NCBI GenBank assembly: GCA_020205615.1
Contig: CM035171.1
Span: 25,423,741-25,487,740 of the forward strand
Direction: 5' to 3'
Length of the DNA: 64,000 nucleotides
Origin: Panax quinquefolius
Lineage: Eukaryota; Streptophyta; Magnoliopsida; Apiales; Araliaceae
Each line of letters opens with the position of its first letter. Positions within the stretch are counted from its first letter, which is position 1. Made by a program: the position numbers and the translations under genes. Below are positions 1-13,558 of the stretch, piece by piece. The notes below the pieces were generated by a model. That model did not search any database. It was not told the origin of the DNA and was given only the letters and a program-made list of their open reading frames with translations.

Positions 1-485
1 TATAAAGATGTTTCATTTTATTACGTTAATAATAATGAATAAAACAAAACGTCATTATCGCTATAATAATTCATATTATTAATCGACAATAATGGAATCA
101 AACCGAGTGACTTCTCACATAAGCATCAATAATCAATACCGTGTGCTACTATGCAACCACACGACATCGTATTTTTACTACCGAGTAGTTCAACAAGATC
201 AACGGTAAAACTTCCGCCGTTATTTCAATAAAATATTTTTGTCGTTTTTCAATCCGATAATAATTACGTTGTAGGGTCCACCAATGATTGAGTAGTTTGT
301 GCATTTAATATTCCTCGCTAAATCGAATATTCCCCACCAATCTAATATAATATAACCACTGCATATACTTTGCAAAATTTATAAATACTACCCACAACTA
401 TAATATTTATCTCAAATTCACACCATAATATTAAAAATTATTTCGACAAAATTTAAATCTTTATCGATAAAATCTGGGTCTCACA
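1..485 (-). repeat. 3' LTR of element K (U3 start only)
   Basis: The sequence ends at TCTCACA, the reverse complement of the LTR start TGTGAGACCC. It matches the U3 part of the right-hand LTR of K (about 5690-6121) almost base for base in many stretches, for example the CACATAAGCATCAATAATCA segment. The rest of this LTR lies left of the window. Confidence 0.85.
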
Positions 486-553
486 ATCTCCCTCCTTATG
501 GAATTTTGCCTAAAATTAGGGTACGCACGGTATGATAAAGAGGTGAGGATACC
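486..553 (-). pseudogene. K: polypurine tract and last codons of integrase
   Basis: Read on the minus strand, this gives the end of the chromodomain-like integrase tail (the segment matching the RYPHLF...GTYV end of A at 57412-57450) followed by a purine-rich tract, AAGGAGGGAGAT, directly abutting the LTR. The same arrangement occurs in D (47891-47907) and A (57470-57484). Left of position 553 in element order the homology stops, so only the extreme 3' end of the coding region survives. Confidence 0.75.
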
Positions 554-1400
554 TTGAATACCTTTATCGTTGAAAACATTAAATTCATCTTTGCAATCCA
601 ACCCAAAGATATTCATTAACAATTCATCTTTGCACTACAAAGCAAAGATATACAACTCAGAAACCAATAATGCCGAGACGCACTTAATAGTATCACGACC
701 ACGAATTATCCATGCACACCATGGCCAAGGATATTCGTGTTTTCAATTAATCTGGCCATGATTATACCGAATAATCCTTGGTCATAATCATACCAAGTCT
801 ATCAATGCACTACTACCAAAGATGACTTTTACCACATCCATGAATTAATATTTCATTCATCATGAGACTCTTTCAATAATTAATCCATATCATCGAATCA
901 TCCCCCGCACTACGTGCCAAGGATATTCATTAGTATCAATTAATTAATTATCCATGCACTAATTAATCCATGCACGCACTAAATTATCCACGATACCAAA
1001 GATAATCGTATTCATTAAGATCTAAATTATTACTACCAAAGATAATCGGTATTCATTCATCACCAATAAATTATCCATGCACTACTACCAAAGATAATCG
1101 TGTATTCATTAAGTATCACGAATAAATTATCCATGCACTACTACCAAAGATAATCGTGTATTTTCAATTACAAATTATATGATTATAATCGAACTATGAT
1201 TATATCAACAATCCTCGGTCATAATCATACCAAGTCCATCTATGCACCACAAAGCCACAGATGACTTTCAACATAATATAAACATGAGGATAATGATATA
1301 AAGAATCAATCAAATGAGATAAAGGATAAATATTAAACATTTATAATATAATTTATCCAGATTCAAGAATATCCCCATGTTATCAATCACTTAATAATCT
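554..1400 (-). repeat. Fragment of LTR R/U5 region inside K
   Basis: This stretch matches the downstream part of the family LTR, not coding sequence. It carries repeated stem-loop units (ATCTTTG...CAAAGAT at 587-610 and 626-649) and three to four tandem units ending ACTACCAAAGATAATCG (around 976-1160), then the conserved GAGGATAATGATAT block. It is probably a truncated solo LTR or a rearranged piece of the 3' LTR of K. Confidence 0.6.
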
Positions 1401-2479
1401 TATAATCTAATATCATTAATATTATAACAATATTTTAATCACTTCTTAAATTTATAAACAATTTATTTCAATTGTTTACGCTTTTACCATATAATGCATT
1501 TAATCATTCAAAATGCCATACTCATAAGATATCATCACTAATGATCAAATCCTCATCATCAAAAAAAAAATATGCATATACTCTATATAGGATTCTCTAG
1601 CCATAAAATCATATTTTCAACTTTGTTACTTCACATAACATATTTAACTCATATGTTCAGAATTAAACAATTTTAATGAAAAATACCAAATCAGTCCCAA
1701 AAATATTTCTTTTCTGGGATTTAGCATAATATAGTCCCATAATGAAAATATATTTTTCTCGGAATTTTTAAAATTCATTTACTATTTTTCAAAAATCAAT
1801 TTCTAATTAATTCCTTAAGAAATTAGCTACCTCAAGTTTAACTCCAAAAATTCCCAAATCTTGGCAGGACCTTACACATGTTAACGTGAGCTTCTAGTTT
1901 AGATTTCATGGTCATCGGAGTTATAGAACTCCGGTTATAGCGTTTTTCGTCGGAAAAACTTAAATATTGAAATAGTCATAACTTGCTCATTTTAAGTCAG
2001 AATGAGCTCATTTTTGGACAGGAGGTACTTTATACCATATACCTTCATGTCCCAAAAGGCCAGAATTTTTCTCATAATATAAGTGGCCGAAACAGCCCCT
2101 CTAAAATCATGGCAGCAGCTTTTTCGGTTTTTGCAACTTTGCACTCCTTTGCTAAAATCTATCCACACAAAAATCTATAACACCTTTTCCAATAATTCCA
2201 CTTGGATTAGTTAGGTAACTCATAGATCTAACTCTAGGACTTGACCACATTCAAAAATTCAAAATATAATAGGAGATATGGTCAATTGAATTTCATGTTA
2301 CGCTTTTTCACCAAAATCGATTTTCAACTCTTTGTGATTTCTAAGAAACTTTCATGTTTTTTCTCATAATAACCAACATAACTCATTATAACACTTACTA
2401 ATACCACGTATACCCATGATTTTCATTAGTCCAATGCTTTTATTATGACTTTCATCATAATCCACGTAAATGCATCCTT
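1401..2479. other. Unassigned AT-rich insert in K
   Basis: No coding sequence recognised. The middle (about 1850-2170) has a more balanced composition and reads like the LTR of another gypsy family, but no ends, primer site or TSD could be fixed. It separates the LTR fragment of K from its RNase H remnant, so it is either a nested insertion or the product of a deletion. Confidence 0.4.
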
Positions 2480-3738
2480 TTAGTTGAAGAAATATTTGAG
2501 GGTTTAAGAAATGGGTTTTTCAGATCGGGGTCAATACAAAATTCGATCTCACGCCTAGGGTAGGCTAGAAAGTCTTCAAGAATACGTCAAGAAATTTATT
2601 AATGATAGAAATATCATTCAAAATCTGTGATTCTCATCCAAAACTTGATAATATGTCACATTGATACCAATCTGTGACTTCTATCCTTTAACCTAGATAA
2701 GCACCTCATAATGATGCCTATCAACTCGCCATCTTCTTTCATGATGTCGCTTAGAGAAAGTCCTGGCCTCGATGCATTCCACACAAGGAAATCAACAACG
2801 AAAGGATCGGGCTCTTTTACTTATGGCTTGATATAACAAATGATTAACTTTAGGGTTTGGTTACTTTGAATTCAGATAATAAAGTTGGTTATGAATATAA
2901 AAGCTAACAACCTTATTAAAAAGCATGATGAGTAGTTAACCAATTGATTCCTAAAATCACATCAAAGGCAAGTATTTTCAAAAAGATAAGATCGACAGTA
3001 ACGTGAAAGTGTTTATTTGAATCAAACAAGATTTAAAAATAGTAGCAGAATTTAAGGCTCCTACTAACGAAGTTTCAACTAATAAGTCAAAGTCTAACTT
3101 CTCCGAGTCAAATTTAAACGTTGAACGCAAGCAAAGAGAGATAAAATAATGGGTAGAACCCAGATCTTATAAGGTATAGACTTTAATTTATAATTAACTA
3201 ACCCGTGCTAACTTCGTTCGGTTTACTCGCTTTTGAGAAGTCATGAAAAATGCACTTCCTAAAACCAACGACTTTGTTTTGTCCATATCCACCTTTGGTG
3301 CCACCGTCCCCAGCCTAGACTCGACTTTGGTGCACAACAAAATCGAGCTAAATTACCTTCTCTTCTTGCAATTTCCACTTCTATTATCTTTGCCATGATT
3401 ACCAATCAAGTGGTTACCATTCTTAGCATGATAATTTCCCCACGATGGTTATCATTGTTCGATAGCCGCTGCCACCAAAGATGATTATTATCGTATTGTT
3501 GGTCGTTACCTTTTGTTTGAGTGAATCAACACTCTCATGTGCTTCATTGCTTATCTCAAAGATTTTCAGATATCATTCTCAAACACCGTCACAAAACAAG
3601 GGTTAATTAACATATCACATATTATCCCTATACTCGAATCCACCAATTAAATACCAAATAAATTTAGGTAGGTCATACTAATAAGGAATTCTGCCTCCCT
3701 CCTAATTCTTATCTCACATCTCACCTGTGGATCATATC
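2480..3738 (-). pseudogene. K: gag-protease-RNase H remnant
   Basis: On the minus strand, in element order: a remnant of the gag start (3560-3620), the basic gag tail and knuckle region (3240-3500), the protease (about 2780-3240), the protease-RT linker (2505-2700), then about 25 bp of RNase H (2480-2504) alignable with 14827-14850 in E. RT is deleted completely and the capsid part of gag is nearly gone. The protease active-site segment near 3150 is scrambled by indels. Stops and frameshifts occur throughout, so no product is possible. It is by far the most decayed coding copy in the window. Confidence 0.75.
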
Positions 3739-3743
3739 CCTAA

Positions 3744-3754
3744 GCTCGATACCA
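3744..3754 (-). promoter_or_regulatory. Primer binding site of K (degenerate)
   Basis: GCTCGATACCA is the reverse complement of the tRNA-Met(i) primer site TGGTATCAGAGC with one base missing. It sits 4 bp inside the right-hand (5') LTR. Confidence 0.7.
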
Positions 3755-3758
3755 ACCG

Positions 3759-6121
3759 TGGACGCCCCAAAATTAGGTATACGCCACCCATCTTGGGTCG
3801 CCACTTACATGGTACATAAATTCAAATACAACTTACTAACATAACTCGTCGTGGTAATATACTTATATAAATTGTGAGTTTGAATACAAATATTGTCTAC
3901 TAGATATTATACAAACTCAAAAGGAGTCCTCATTACAACTATTATCACACTATTTCACATAATAGTGAGGACTACTAATGCTATCCTCTCGACCATTACT
4001 CCGCTCCCCGACTGTCTCAAATTTATGTTCTCATTTTCAAGAGAATAATTGAAAGAAAGGTGAGCTCAACTAGCCCAAGAAGAAATATTATGACTAAGAT
4101 AATGCGTAATAAATTATCATTAGCCTTCAACAAAGTGTTAAACCGATAAAATACAATAGACAACCAGCTTTAATCTGCAAATGAATATGCAATCCATTAA
4201 AAGAGTCAAGTAGAAAATAAAGTCTACTATCTTTTAGATTTTAAAAGGTTTTCATAAATTTTATCACTAAGACTCAGGTTTAATGAATAAACCACAATAT
4301 CTAATCATCCTCGTATTACTCACTGGCCAAGGATTTTCATCAAATTATCAATGGTCATGACTATACCGAATCACCCCCGGTCATAATCATACCAAAACTA
4401 TCCATCATCGCATTACAGCCACCGAGGACTTTTATCACATCATTTATAACAAGCCATGATTATACCGAATGATCCCGGTCATAATCATACTAAGTTCATC
4501 TATGCACGTAAGCCAAAGATAACTTTTAACATAATATAAACACGAGGATGATGACAATAATATAAGAATTCAATAAAACAAGTTCAAGAATTAATTTCTA
4601 GGATTTATTAACGCCCAAATTGTCAACAAGATAATTGCTTTTGTAGAGTAAAATTCAAGAATGATCAAGAATATTTCCATGAAAAGATATCGGATGAAAC
4701 GCAAATATCAAGGATATTCTACTAATTTCATGGAGTATAGAAGTCAAAGTTTTAACCAACCTGGGTATAATAAAGAATGGAATAACAAAAGTAATCACCA
4801 TGCATGCGGTAAGATTGTGATAGACAAAGTTATTCCAACTAATAATAATAATAATCTAACCAGTCGTGAAATTCACAATCCATGTGATGATCCAATGTAA
4901 TAATAAATGCTTGAATAATAAACAATGGAACTGTGTCCTGTAAAACACACGTATGTGATATTCCAAATGTAATAATAAATGCGAATAATAAACAATGGAA
5001 CTGTGTGTCCTGTAAAACACATGCATGTGATATTCCAATGTAATAATAAAGAATGGAATAATGTAAGAAGATCACCAAGTATAGGGGATTCAGCAGACAC
5101 AAAGTTATTCCAATGTAATAAATAAGAATGGAATAACATAAGGATTTCACCAAGTATAGGGTATGCCGCATATACAAAGTTATATATAGGGTATACCACT
5201 TTTACAAAAGTTATTCCAATGTAATAATAATGAATGGAATAATGTAAGTTCTCTTCATGAATAAGAAAGAATAACACCTCTTACGTAGCACAACAAATAA
5301 TACCCCTTACCTTAGAAAAGAAATCGAATATTGGAAAAGTGAAGTAGCAGAATACTTTTCTTCTTTTTCTCTATAGATTTTTCTCTATAGCTTCTCTATA
5401 ATTTTCTCTCTGTAGTTTCAGTGAATTCGTAAGAAAATAATGAAGGAATGAGCTTCTATTTATAGGAAAATAGAATGCATAGTAATTAATCCATGAACGG
5501 TCCAGATTGATTTACTTTTAACTGACTATCCATATTTAAAGCAAAATCTTTTAAATAAAATATCATATATTCTATTTATATAAAAACATTTTACTATGCA
5601 AACACTATGCAACACTATGCAAAACACTATGCAAAAACACTATGCATAATAAAATATAATATATTCTATTTATGTAATAACTTTAATAAAGTATTCTGCT
5701 TTTATATAAAAGATGTTTCGCTTTTATTACGTTAATAATACTTAATAAAACAAAACGTCATTATCGCTATAATAATTCATATTATTAATCGACAATAATG
5801 GAATCAAACCGAGTGACTTCTCACATAAGCATCAATAATCAATACCGTGCTACTATGCAACCACACGACATTGTACTTTTACTAATGAAAGTTTACAACA
5901 AGATACCAGCGGTAAAACTTAGTTATTTTTAAAAACAAGATCAATAATAATTCTGCTAGGGTCCACCAAAACTTCCCCCTAAATCGAATATTTCAATATA
6001 AATAACCATATTTTGCAAAATTTATAAATACTACCCACAACTATAATATTTTCTCAATTCACACCATAATATTAAAATTATTTCGACAAAATTTAAATCT
6101 TTATTGATACGGGGTCTCACA
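3759..6121 (-). repeat. 5' LTR of element K (subtype 2)
   Basis: Runs from TGGACGCCCC (TGTGACGCCCC with one base lost) to GGGGTCTCACA, 2363 bp. A minus-strand TATA box (TATAAATA, 5457-5464) is followed downstream by the subtype-2 leader (GAAGCTCATTCCTTCATTA), then the array of GTTATTCC/GGAATAAC units (about 4790-5250), then stem-loop units (about 4300-4525). Confidence 0.85.
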
Positions 6122-9100
6122 ACATCCATTCTTAAATTCTGATTGAGTTCTGATTGAACTTTGTCACCGCTTCGCCTCCACCTTAATATTCACCCTCAAA
6201 TGTCTTATTGGAATCTAACTGACCGGGGCTTTAGTCCCTATTCAAATCTCCAATCGTAATATAATATAACTAATTGTTGAACTGCATACTTTCGCATGAA
6301 AATTTATAAATTAAACTTAAATAAAATCCCGTGTTATCTAACTAACAATAATATTTATCTCAAATTCACACCATAATATTAAACTATTATTTGGTATTTA
6401 TTCAAAATTTAAATTTTAACTTTATTGAAAAAACTGAGTGAGCAAACAAGGCCCACTTGAAAATAATAATAAGTAAATCTTTAAACTTTTACATTAATTG
6501 CCAATATTAGGCTCAATAGAACTGAACAATATATTCTATTAACTTTCTGAAAATGATAACATTCACTGAGGGTCTAATGATCACGAATCATGTCCACAGT
6601 TATAAGTAATCTTTCAACTTTAACTTTAACAGTCATAAGACTATAAGGACTCCACGTACCTAGGGGGATCAACCCTTCGTACAATGTATTGTGCACAACC
6701 ATTTTAACGCTAAGCGTAAACCTCTATTAAAAGAGTTATTCATCTCAGTATTTAGAATACAAGTCCGCACCAAAGTAAGTTTGGTTTGGATACATTATAG
6801 GGTAATTTAGAATTCAACGGTAATCAACTAAAGATTAGTTGATTACAAAAGAAATAACTGTATGCTATGGAATAATCATAACTGAATTGATATTTGTAAA
6901 TTAACATCATGCTTTAGGAATAATCTAATAGCATAAGCATGGAATAATCATAACATTAAAGGTTATTGAGGATTGGGTACTAAACATGCATCATAAATAG
7001 TAAATTAAACGACAAAGTTGCTCATCACTAGAATACAGTGACTCGCATGCTAACTAACGAGTTACATATTAAAGAAACTTGTTCAATAATAAGATGTAAG
7101 ATGTAGAATACTTGCATCCCCATGAACCAATAGATATAAGAGCTTTATCAATAATAAACAATCTAACTCCATGAAAGTGTAGAGTTAACAACTTATATAA
7201 GTGAAATGGAATTAAAAGCAATAATGTGCTCAACGAAATTAAACTTGTACAACGAAGTTTTAGAGTTAGAAAACTTGCCTTCAGCACAAGCTAAACCTTA
7301 CAACTTGAGTCAATACCCTATACATATGTCATCATGACATAATTAGTCATTACCAACATTTTATATCTATATAAACAAATATATACATCATATAAGTCAA
7401 ATCACCCATTCACATAATCAAACCATGTTAATACTAGTTAACACTTGATAACATGCTCATTCATAGTTTAATACTACTGAAATCATCATTTAGCATTCAT
7501 AATATTAACACATAACCTTTATTTTCAAAATTTGTGTAATAAACTAAAATCGTCGGAATTTTTCACTTGATCATAATAAGAATACCGATTTTACTTTGTG
7601 GTTCAGGGCAAGGCCATAATTGAAGTCAAGGGCCATGACGCGAAGTCACAAGCCATCGATTAGGTACTGGTATGGTGCCACAATATAACAATGGGCGTGA
7701 AACTTGTCTTCTTTGAAATGAGATGCGATGCGCCAGAGTCGTAACTCGACGACCAAGCTCGACAATAGCATGAACAAAAGCCAAATTGGCCTACAAGCTC
7801 CAATCTAATAGATTAATTAACATGTAATTTACATATATAGACTTCATATAAACATATTGTGAAGACTTTTAACATGTTTCTACTCATAAAATAACATAAA
7901 CATCAATTTTACAATACCCAATTTCAATGTTTTTGGCAAAAACTCCATTGTTGACATTTTTAATGAAAATCAACCTTTGTGATTTTGTTTTTCAATCAAA
8001 ATGTAAATTTCAAAACATCATAGTTATGATTATACATACTCTATCAATTTCCATAATCAATGTATCAATTTAACAACTAATTAAACCTTAATTTCTATTT
8101 TAAATTAAGCCATATTCGTATATATTTTCATGTAAACACTGTAATATGGTTTTCTTCACAAATTTCATACATATATGAATTCGTTTATCTATAATCATAC
8201 ATAAACTCATGAAGCCATCTTATAACCCACAATTTATCATATAAAACATATACCACATACAATTTATCCTTCATGAAAATTTTTACAGAGAACTTTTTGG
8301 AAGAAGAAAAACTAAACTTTTAAAGAAAAGATTAAGCTCCTACCTTTGATTAAGAATATGATGGCTATCCTTTTGATTATCAAACTTCTTTTCCCTAATT
8401 TCTTTCTTAAAAACCTGTTAGAAATCACTCACTTTCTCTCTAGAGTTTTCTCAAATTTTCTCTGTGTTCTTCTTCTTCTTCTTCTCTCTTCTCCCAACTC
8501 TAGTTTACGTATTATCATATAACGTATGTAATAATAGATATATTTAGTATAGGATTTTAACTGACATCAGTTATATTATTTTGAAAATCAAAAGCCATAA
8601 GGCTTGTTTGGCTAAGCTTAATAAAATAACTCTTTAATCCTTACACCTTGTTTGGTAAGTCTAACTAAAATAAATGGATTAATCCTTATACGTTGTTTGA
8701 TAAAATATTATTAAATTAACGACTTATTATGCAATAAGACATGTTTGGCAAAACTAAATTAAACTCTTTTAATTTATTTTAATAACTTCTTTATAGCAAG
8801 GTTATTTGTCACACTTCTATTAAATTAATTAATCAATTCAAATACTAATCTATTAAATTACTTTAACACATAAATTATTATCACAAAACTATAATTTCTT
8901 TATAATTATAATTTTATTCAACCAACTAACACTTTATTTTAATCACAAATTCCAATTAAAATACTATAATTTATTTAATCATTATTAGCTCTCTAACTTA
9001 ATTATTAAATTAAATTAGTATATAATCTCATAGCAAATAAATTTTCTTAGCTCCTTAATTATTTATTCAACAAATAATTAACTAAACCACATCAACTCAA

Positions 9101-9241
9101 ATTGCCATTAAATACTTATATAATTCAATAAATATTTAATATATAATATTTAATTATTTATTCAACAATAAATATATCCACTAAATATTTATATAAATCA
9201 ATAAATATTTAATATTATAATTTAAAATTCTGGAATGTTAC
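6122..9241 (-). repeat. LTR-like sequence of a second gypsy family (L)
   Basis: The right end, TTCTGGAATGTTACA, is the reverse complement of TGTAACATTCCAGAA, a start typical of plant Ty3/gypsy LTRs. On the minus strand a TATA-like CGTTATATGATA (about 8513-8524) is followed by a purine-rich leader (8440-8510). No left end, primer site or ORF was found, so the element probably extends left and was interrupted by K. Positions 6340-6440 resemble the U3 start of the dominant family. The last 200 bp contain an AT-rich duplication around CAATAAATATTTAAT. Confidence 0.45.
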
Positions 9242-10661
9242 AGTAAGGGACATTTTTCAGATCTAGTTCTAGATCTAAAACTGAGAAGTGAGAGAAATAG
9301 ACCGAGTGGCGAGAGTGGAGAGTCCTTAACACAGAGTGAGAGACAACGATCCACACTTGACACTTCGATCGTTCAACCACGGCGAGTCGCCGACTAACGA
9401 GTGACGTCTGTGTAGCTTCTTCTTCTCTACAGGTAGTTTATTTGAGTTACTATTGAGTATTGACAGATTAAATGGCTTAACTTTTTCATTTTTGTTTGAA
9501 GGATCTACCTTTTCCCCTTCGTTTTCTCTTCGTTTTTCAGTCTTAACTATGTTCTGCTATGTTCTGTTTTTTTTTCAGTTTGTTTCTGCTATGTTCTGCT
9601 TTTTTTTAATTTATGTTCTTAATTTATTGGATGAAATCTTTTGTTGGGGTTACTAAATTTCTTCAATTTTGGTAAAACCCTGCAATTTTGGCAAAGAAAA
9701 GAAGACGTGGACTGAATTGGGAGTATAACTGGAACAGTGGCAAGAAAAAGGGCATATAAGCTAATTGTTTAAGTCATTATTTCAGCAAAATTAAGCTTTA
9801 CAAGGTAAGTTCTATGTTTCAATTATTTTATTAGAAGTATTTTAATTAAAGTTAAATCTGTGCTTGACTGCTTGGATTGTGAATAGATATGTAAGTGGAT
9901 TAGTGGTTGTTGTCATGTTGTGTAGAGTAATAAGGAAGAAGAATAATAATAAAAAAATCTTGGCTTAATTATCTTTAAATGATTATGAGTTCTGTTTTTT
10001 GAAATTATACACTTCATATGTTTGATATAATGCCTTTAGGAGGCTGTTAATAACAGAAGATTCCAATACCTATCCTACCAATGAGTTCCATAAATTTTAG
10101 GTTATGATGCTAATTTGCATTTTCTGTAGTTTGTTTATCTAACACTTAATTGCCAGTCAAGTTGTCAAATTTTCCTGTCAACTACAAGCTCTTTTTAGTT
10201 CAATTTTTTTTCCTTTTCCTTTTAGGTGGGAGGAGGGCAGAAGGGGTGTTCAAGTTTTGCATTATCCTTTATTAATAGACTGGTTAATGGTTATGTATAC
10301 AGTGCAAGACAAGTTGACCCATATTTTATCTTGGCTACACAATACTTATAATTTATAACAACAACTTACATAACTAGTAATTAACTTCAAATATAACAGG
10401 TGCAAACATTTTACTTTCTTTTCTTTTTGTTTGATTTTTCAAGTACTAAGAAAAGGTAATCTTGTGTTGTAATTGTGTAGTAAAAAACTTAAAATGTATA
10501 ATTGAATGCTTTGTTAAATAGCATTGTGAGAATCTAGAAGCTCGATGCTACAAGCAGAAAACAGTTTGTTTGTTTAGCATTTTCTGCTACATTACTAGTG
10601 ATAATTCCATGCATAAATCACACAATTCGGAATATCATACAAGACTTGCCATACTATAATT
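9242..10661. other. Unassigned transcribed-looking region
   Basis: No ORF of note. The first 190 bp are less AT-rich and read like an untranslated exon; then come T-rich stretches, a splice-donor-like ACAAGGTAAGT (9800-9810) and polypyrimidine tracts. It could be the 5' leader of a decayed transposon or of a host gene. With 13559-14180 it may form one unit split by M. Confidence 0.25.
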
Positions 10662-13558
10662 TGTTAGTTCCCAGTAGGCACAATAGATCTAGAAAGGGGG
10701 GTTGAATAGATCCTTTTTAATTTAAATACTTTTCTCTTTTATTTCGTATTGCTATTAAATTAGCATATGACAAACAAAAGAATCTTTTCAAGCACAATGG
10801 AATAAGTAAAAGATCTCTTTCATTGATATATTCATAATCATACATACATTGTTCGTAGAGTTAGTTCAGTTGTAAGCAGTTAAAACATACATAGCACTTA
10901 TAGCAGGTTAATAGACATAATGTAAATGACATAATGTAAAAGACACAAGGGTTTTAAGTGGTTCGGAGACTCAAGCTCCTAATCCACTCTTACGCTTTCA
11001 ACTAGCAGATTTCCACCAAGGAAGGGCAAGACCGAATCACTAAGATTCCTTCAAGGCCAAGAGCCTTGGGACTTGATTCACTAAGAACTCTTCTGCCCAG
11101 AAGAAGCTTGGAACTTCATTTAATCCTCGAACAACAAGGACCCTCGAAGCCCCGGCTTCTTGTTGTTGTAGGTGTTGTTGTTGGTGCTGAGCTACTAAGA
11201 TGTCTTTAAGCTTGATCATCTTTTGTACTTAGCAGCTTGGTGTGGTCCTCTTTGCATTCTGCTTTGAGACTGGGCCACATTATCTTTGGTGCAGCTGATC
11301 TTCTTCCATTCTGCTCATCTTTGTATATTGTCAGCTGTGCACCATCACTATTTCCTGAAGCCTTCTCAACATGTTGGCAGACATGGTTCTGCACTTGCTC
11401 TTCTTCATCTTTGGGTTCATGGTGAATCATAGAGTGGCTCTTGGGATCCGCCTTGTGCTTTGCCACTCTTCTGAATGCTATCTTTTTGTCCTTCTCGGCT
11501 CTCAGCTTAGATGTCAATTTAGTGAGCATTCTTATCTTTGTTGAGTGAAGCTTTGATCTGTTCAAGTACATCTTCAAAGTTGCTTCACTTCCACCTTCGT
11601 AGTCTCACCGTCACTGAGATTTGTTCTATTGCTTAGGTGGAACTCGTAGAGTCAACGATAGCATTTTAACCAACTCAACGATTCTGTAACATTGCAATCA
11701 TCAACACTTTTTGATCGTTGAAACTCTGGCTAATTTATACTCCTTCCCAATCTTTCCGTTGAGAAGTAGCCGTTAGAAGATCTTTGAAATGCTTCGCAGA
11801 TCTCAAGTTATTTGGTGTAGACTGCAGATGTGACATGTCTTACTTTTTCTGACTTTCTGATACTGCAGTCTACTATTTCACCTACCCTATTAGATATATC
11901 ACTTTAATGTCTTGGGCAGGTCGAAGACTTTAATTCCTCCTTCTGATTTCTCGATCAGAGGTTGTCCTTTTGCATCGATGCTCTCAATAAGCACTTATCC
12001 GAATATTACCCTTCAGATTGAACCGTTGTCAATGCTTCAGTCTTTAGCTATTCGAACTCTACGATTCTGATGCATGTATTCAAGGACCTGATCGTAGTGT
12101 CATGTTTACTGGTAGAGACAACACTACGATCTTGAAGAGTGTTTGATTGGATCTTCAATGTAGAACACCTCTTCCTTTTCTTGTGGAGTGCTTCAACACT
12201 TCTGTTTGCCTCAACAGTTCTCAGATACTGATGACTTGACTTCTTTGCTCTGGCCCCTTCTGAATAGCAAGACACTTCAGAATTATGGCGTGTCCAGCTC
12301 GCTTTCTCCTTGTGATTTCCCGTTCACTTATCATCAATGGACTGACCCAATTCTTAATCACTTTAGCCTTGTTCTTCAGAAGTTGTCTAGTATCTTTGTA
12401 TGTACTTCATCAGTTCTTTCTTTGTTTGGCAAACACTACGATCCTGGTTGCTTCCAAGATCATTGTCTTTTGTCTGCTTGACAGCTACTGCACTTGTTGT
12501 CTTTTCTTCGTTAGTTACTGAAGTTTTCTTCTGATCTCCTTGTGGAAGACTTCATCTCGAATGGCTTCACAACTCAATCTTGATGCTGATTAGGTTGTTG
12601 CTTAGATCTTCTGTTAGCTTGCAAGCCATTCGTTGAGTGCTCTCTGGTTTCCTTCAAGTCGGATGTATCATTGTAGCTTAAACCAGATGCTTGGTTCTTT
12701 TGGATATTCTGGGAGTGTCATTTGTTGAGAATCGTATTTGCTCTAAGATTCTGCCTTGGCATTCAGGAGCTTAATCGTTGAGGTCATAGTTCTACATTTG
12801 CACGATCTGACTTTTGGTCATGCAGACCTACGACATCGGGATCAGATCTTGACACTCTACGAATTCTGTCTTTGTGCTTGATGTCTTCATCTGATCTTTC
12901 TCGACTACAATCTCTGCATGTAATCAATATACTATACGACTCAATGTGTAGTCTACGATCCTTGACTTGGCTTCGGCATCAGTACACTCTACGACTCTGA
13001 GTGTAGTCTATGTTTCTGACTTGGCTTCAGCAGATGCTCGGTTGGCTCGTAGGCAGGCTGTCTCTATGATTCTGAACATAACTTCCTCAATAGACTTCGG
13101 CTACGAGCAAGGTTCTACTCAACACACTACGATCCTTTCTCGTCTCTCCTGGCAGTCTACGAACTTCGAGATCTACTATCTTGTAGACTACGATTCTGCC
13201 TCGACAGCTCTCGAGTTCTCCTTAACTCTCATGGCAGACTACGATTTTTAGTGCACTGCTCGACGATCAGACAAGCCTATCTATTACATCATAAGATCAA
13301 CCTAACATGCTTGATCTTTCTATGTTTATAGTCCTTGTACATCATTTCTTTTTAAGGACTTAAAGTTTGTTTTTTGCTTATGTAGGATAAACCTAACATA
13401 CTTGATCAATTCATTCTAAGTCCTTGTACACATGTTTCTATTATCTATCAAAGGACTTTCTGACTTTTTCTTAATGCAAGCATACTTGCATATTCATTCA
13501 TATATATCATAATCAAATCTTATATAAATAGGAATAACATTCACATGCTTATTCGACA
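10662..13558. mobile_element. Candidate SIRE-like Ty1/copia LTR unit (M)
   Basis: Starts TGTTAGTTCCC, with a CTAGAAAGGGGGGTTGAATAG block 25 bp inside that is typical of SIRE/Maximus-type copia LTRs. Ends ATTCGACA and is flanked on both sides by TAATT (10657-10661 and 13559-13563), a candidate 5-bp TSD. No coding domain is visible, so it would be a solo LTR of about 2.9 kb. The right edge is uncertain: the TSD is AT-rich and a CCTAACA-type end inside (13297-13303) is an alternative. A recurring ACTACGATYCTG motif fills 12060-13260. Confidence 0.45.

Larger units (their letters stand above)
1..6121 (-). mobile_element. Element K: decayed Tekay-like Ty3/gypsy retrotransposon
   Basis: Minus-strand LTR element cut by the left window edge. 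Order from right to left: 5' LTR (3759-6121), primer site, remnants of gag, knuckle and protease, a short RNase H piece, unrelated sequence, an LTR fragment, the integrase tail, polypurine tract, and the first part of the 3' LTR (1-485). RT and most of gag and integrase are gone. The base right after the right LTR begins ACATC, which would be the TSD; its partner lies outside the window. Family membership is clear from the LTR ends and from segments alignable with elements A, D and E. Confidence 0.85.

Noticed and set aside
570..761. 63-codon plus-strand frame near the left end
   Set aside because: It lies in an LTR fragment and is antisense to the element's direction; no domain.
4839..5277. 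Overlapping 112- and 134-codon minus-strand frames with Ile/Tyr-rich repeats
   Set aside because: They translate the GTTATTCC-type tandem array of LTR K. Equivalent frames at 26786-27260, 41554-42219 and 48788-49224 come from the same array in other copies.
11206..11577. 123-codon minus-strand frame, Lys-rich
   Set aside because: It overlaps a plus-strand frame in the same candidate LTR and shows no domain; SIRE-like LTRs often contain chance frames of this size.
12967..13251. 94-codon plus-strand frame
   Set aside because: It lies in the ACTACGATYCTG motif region of the candidate LTR and has no recognisable domain or start context.
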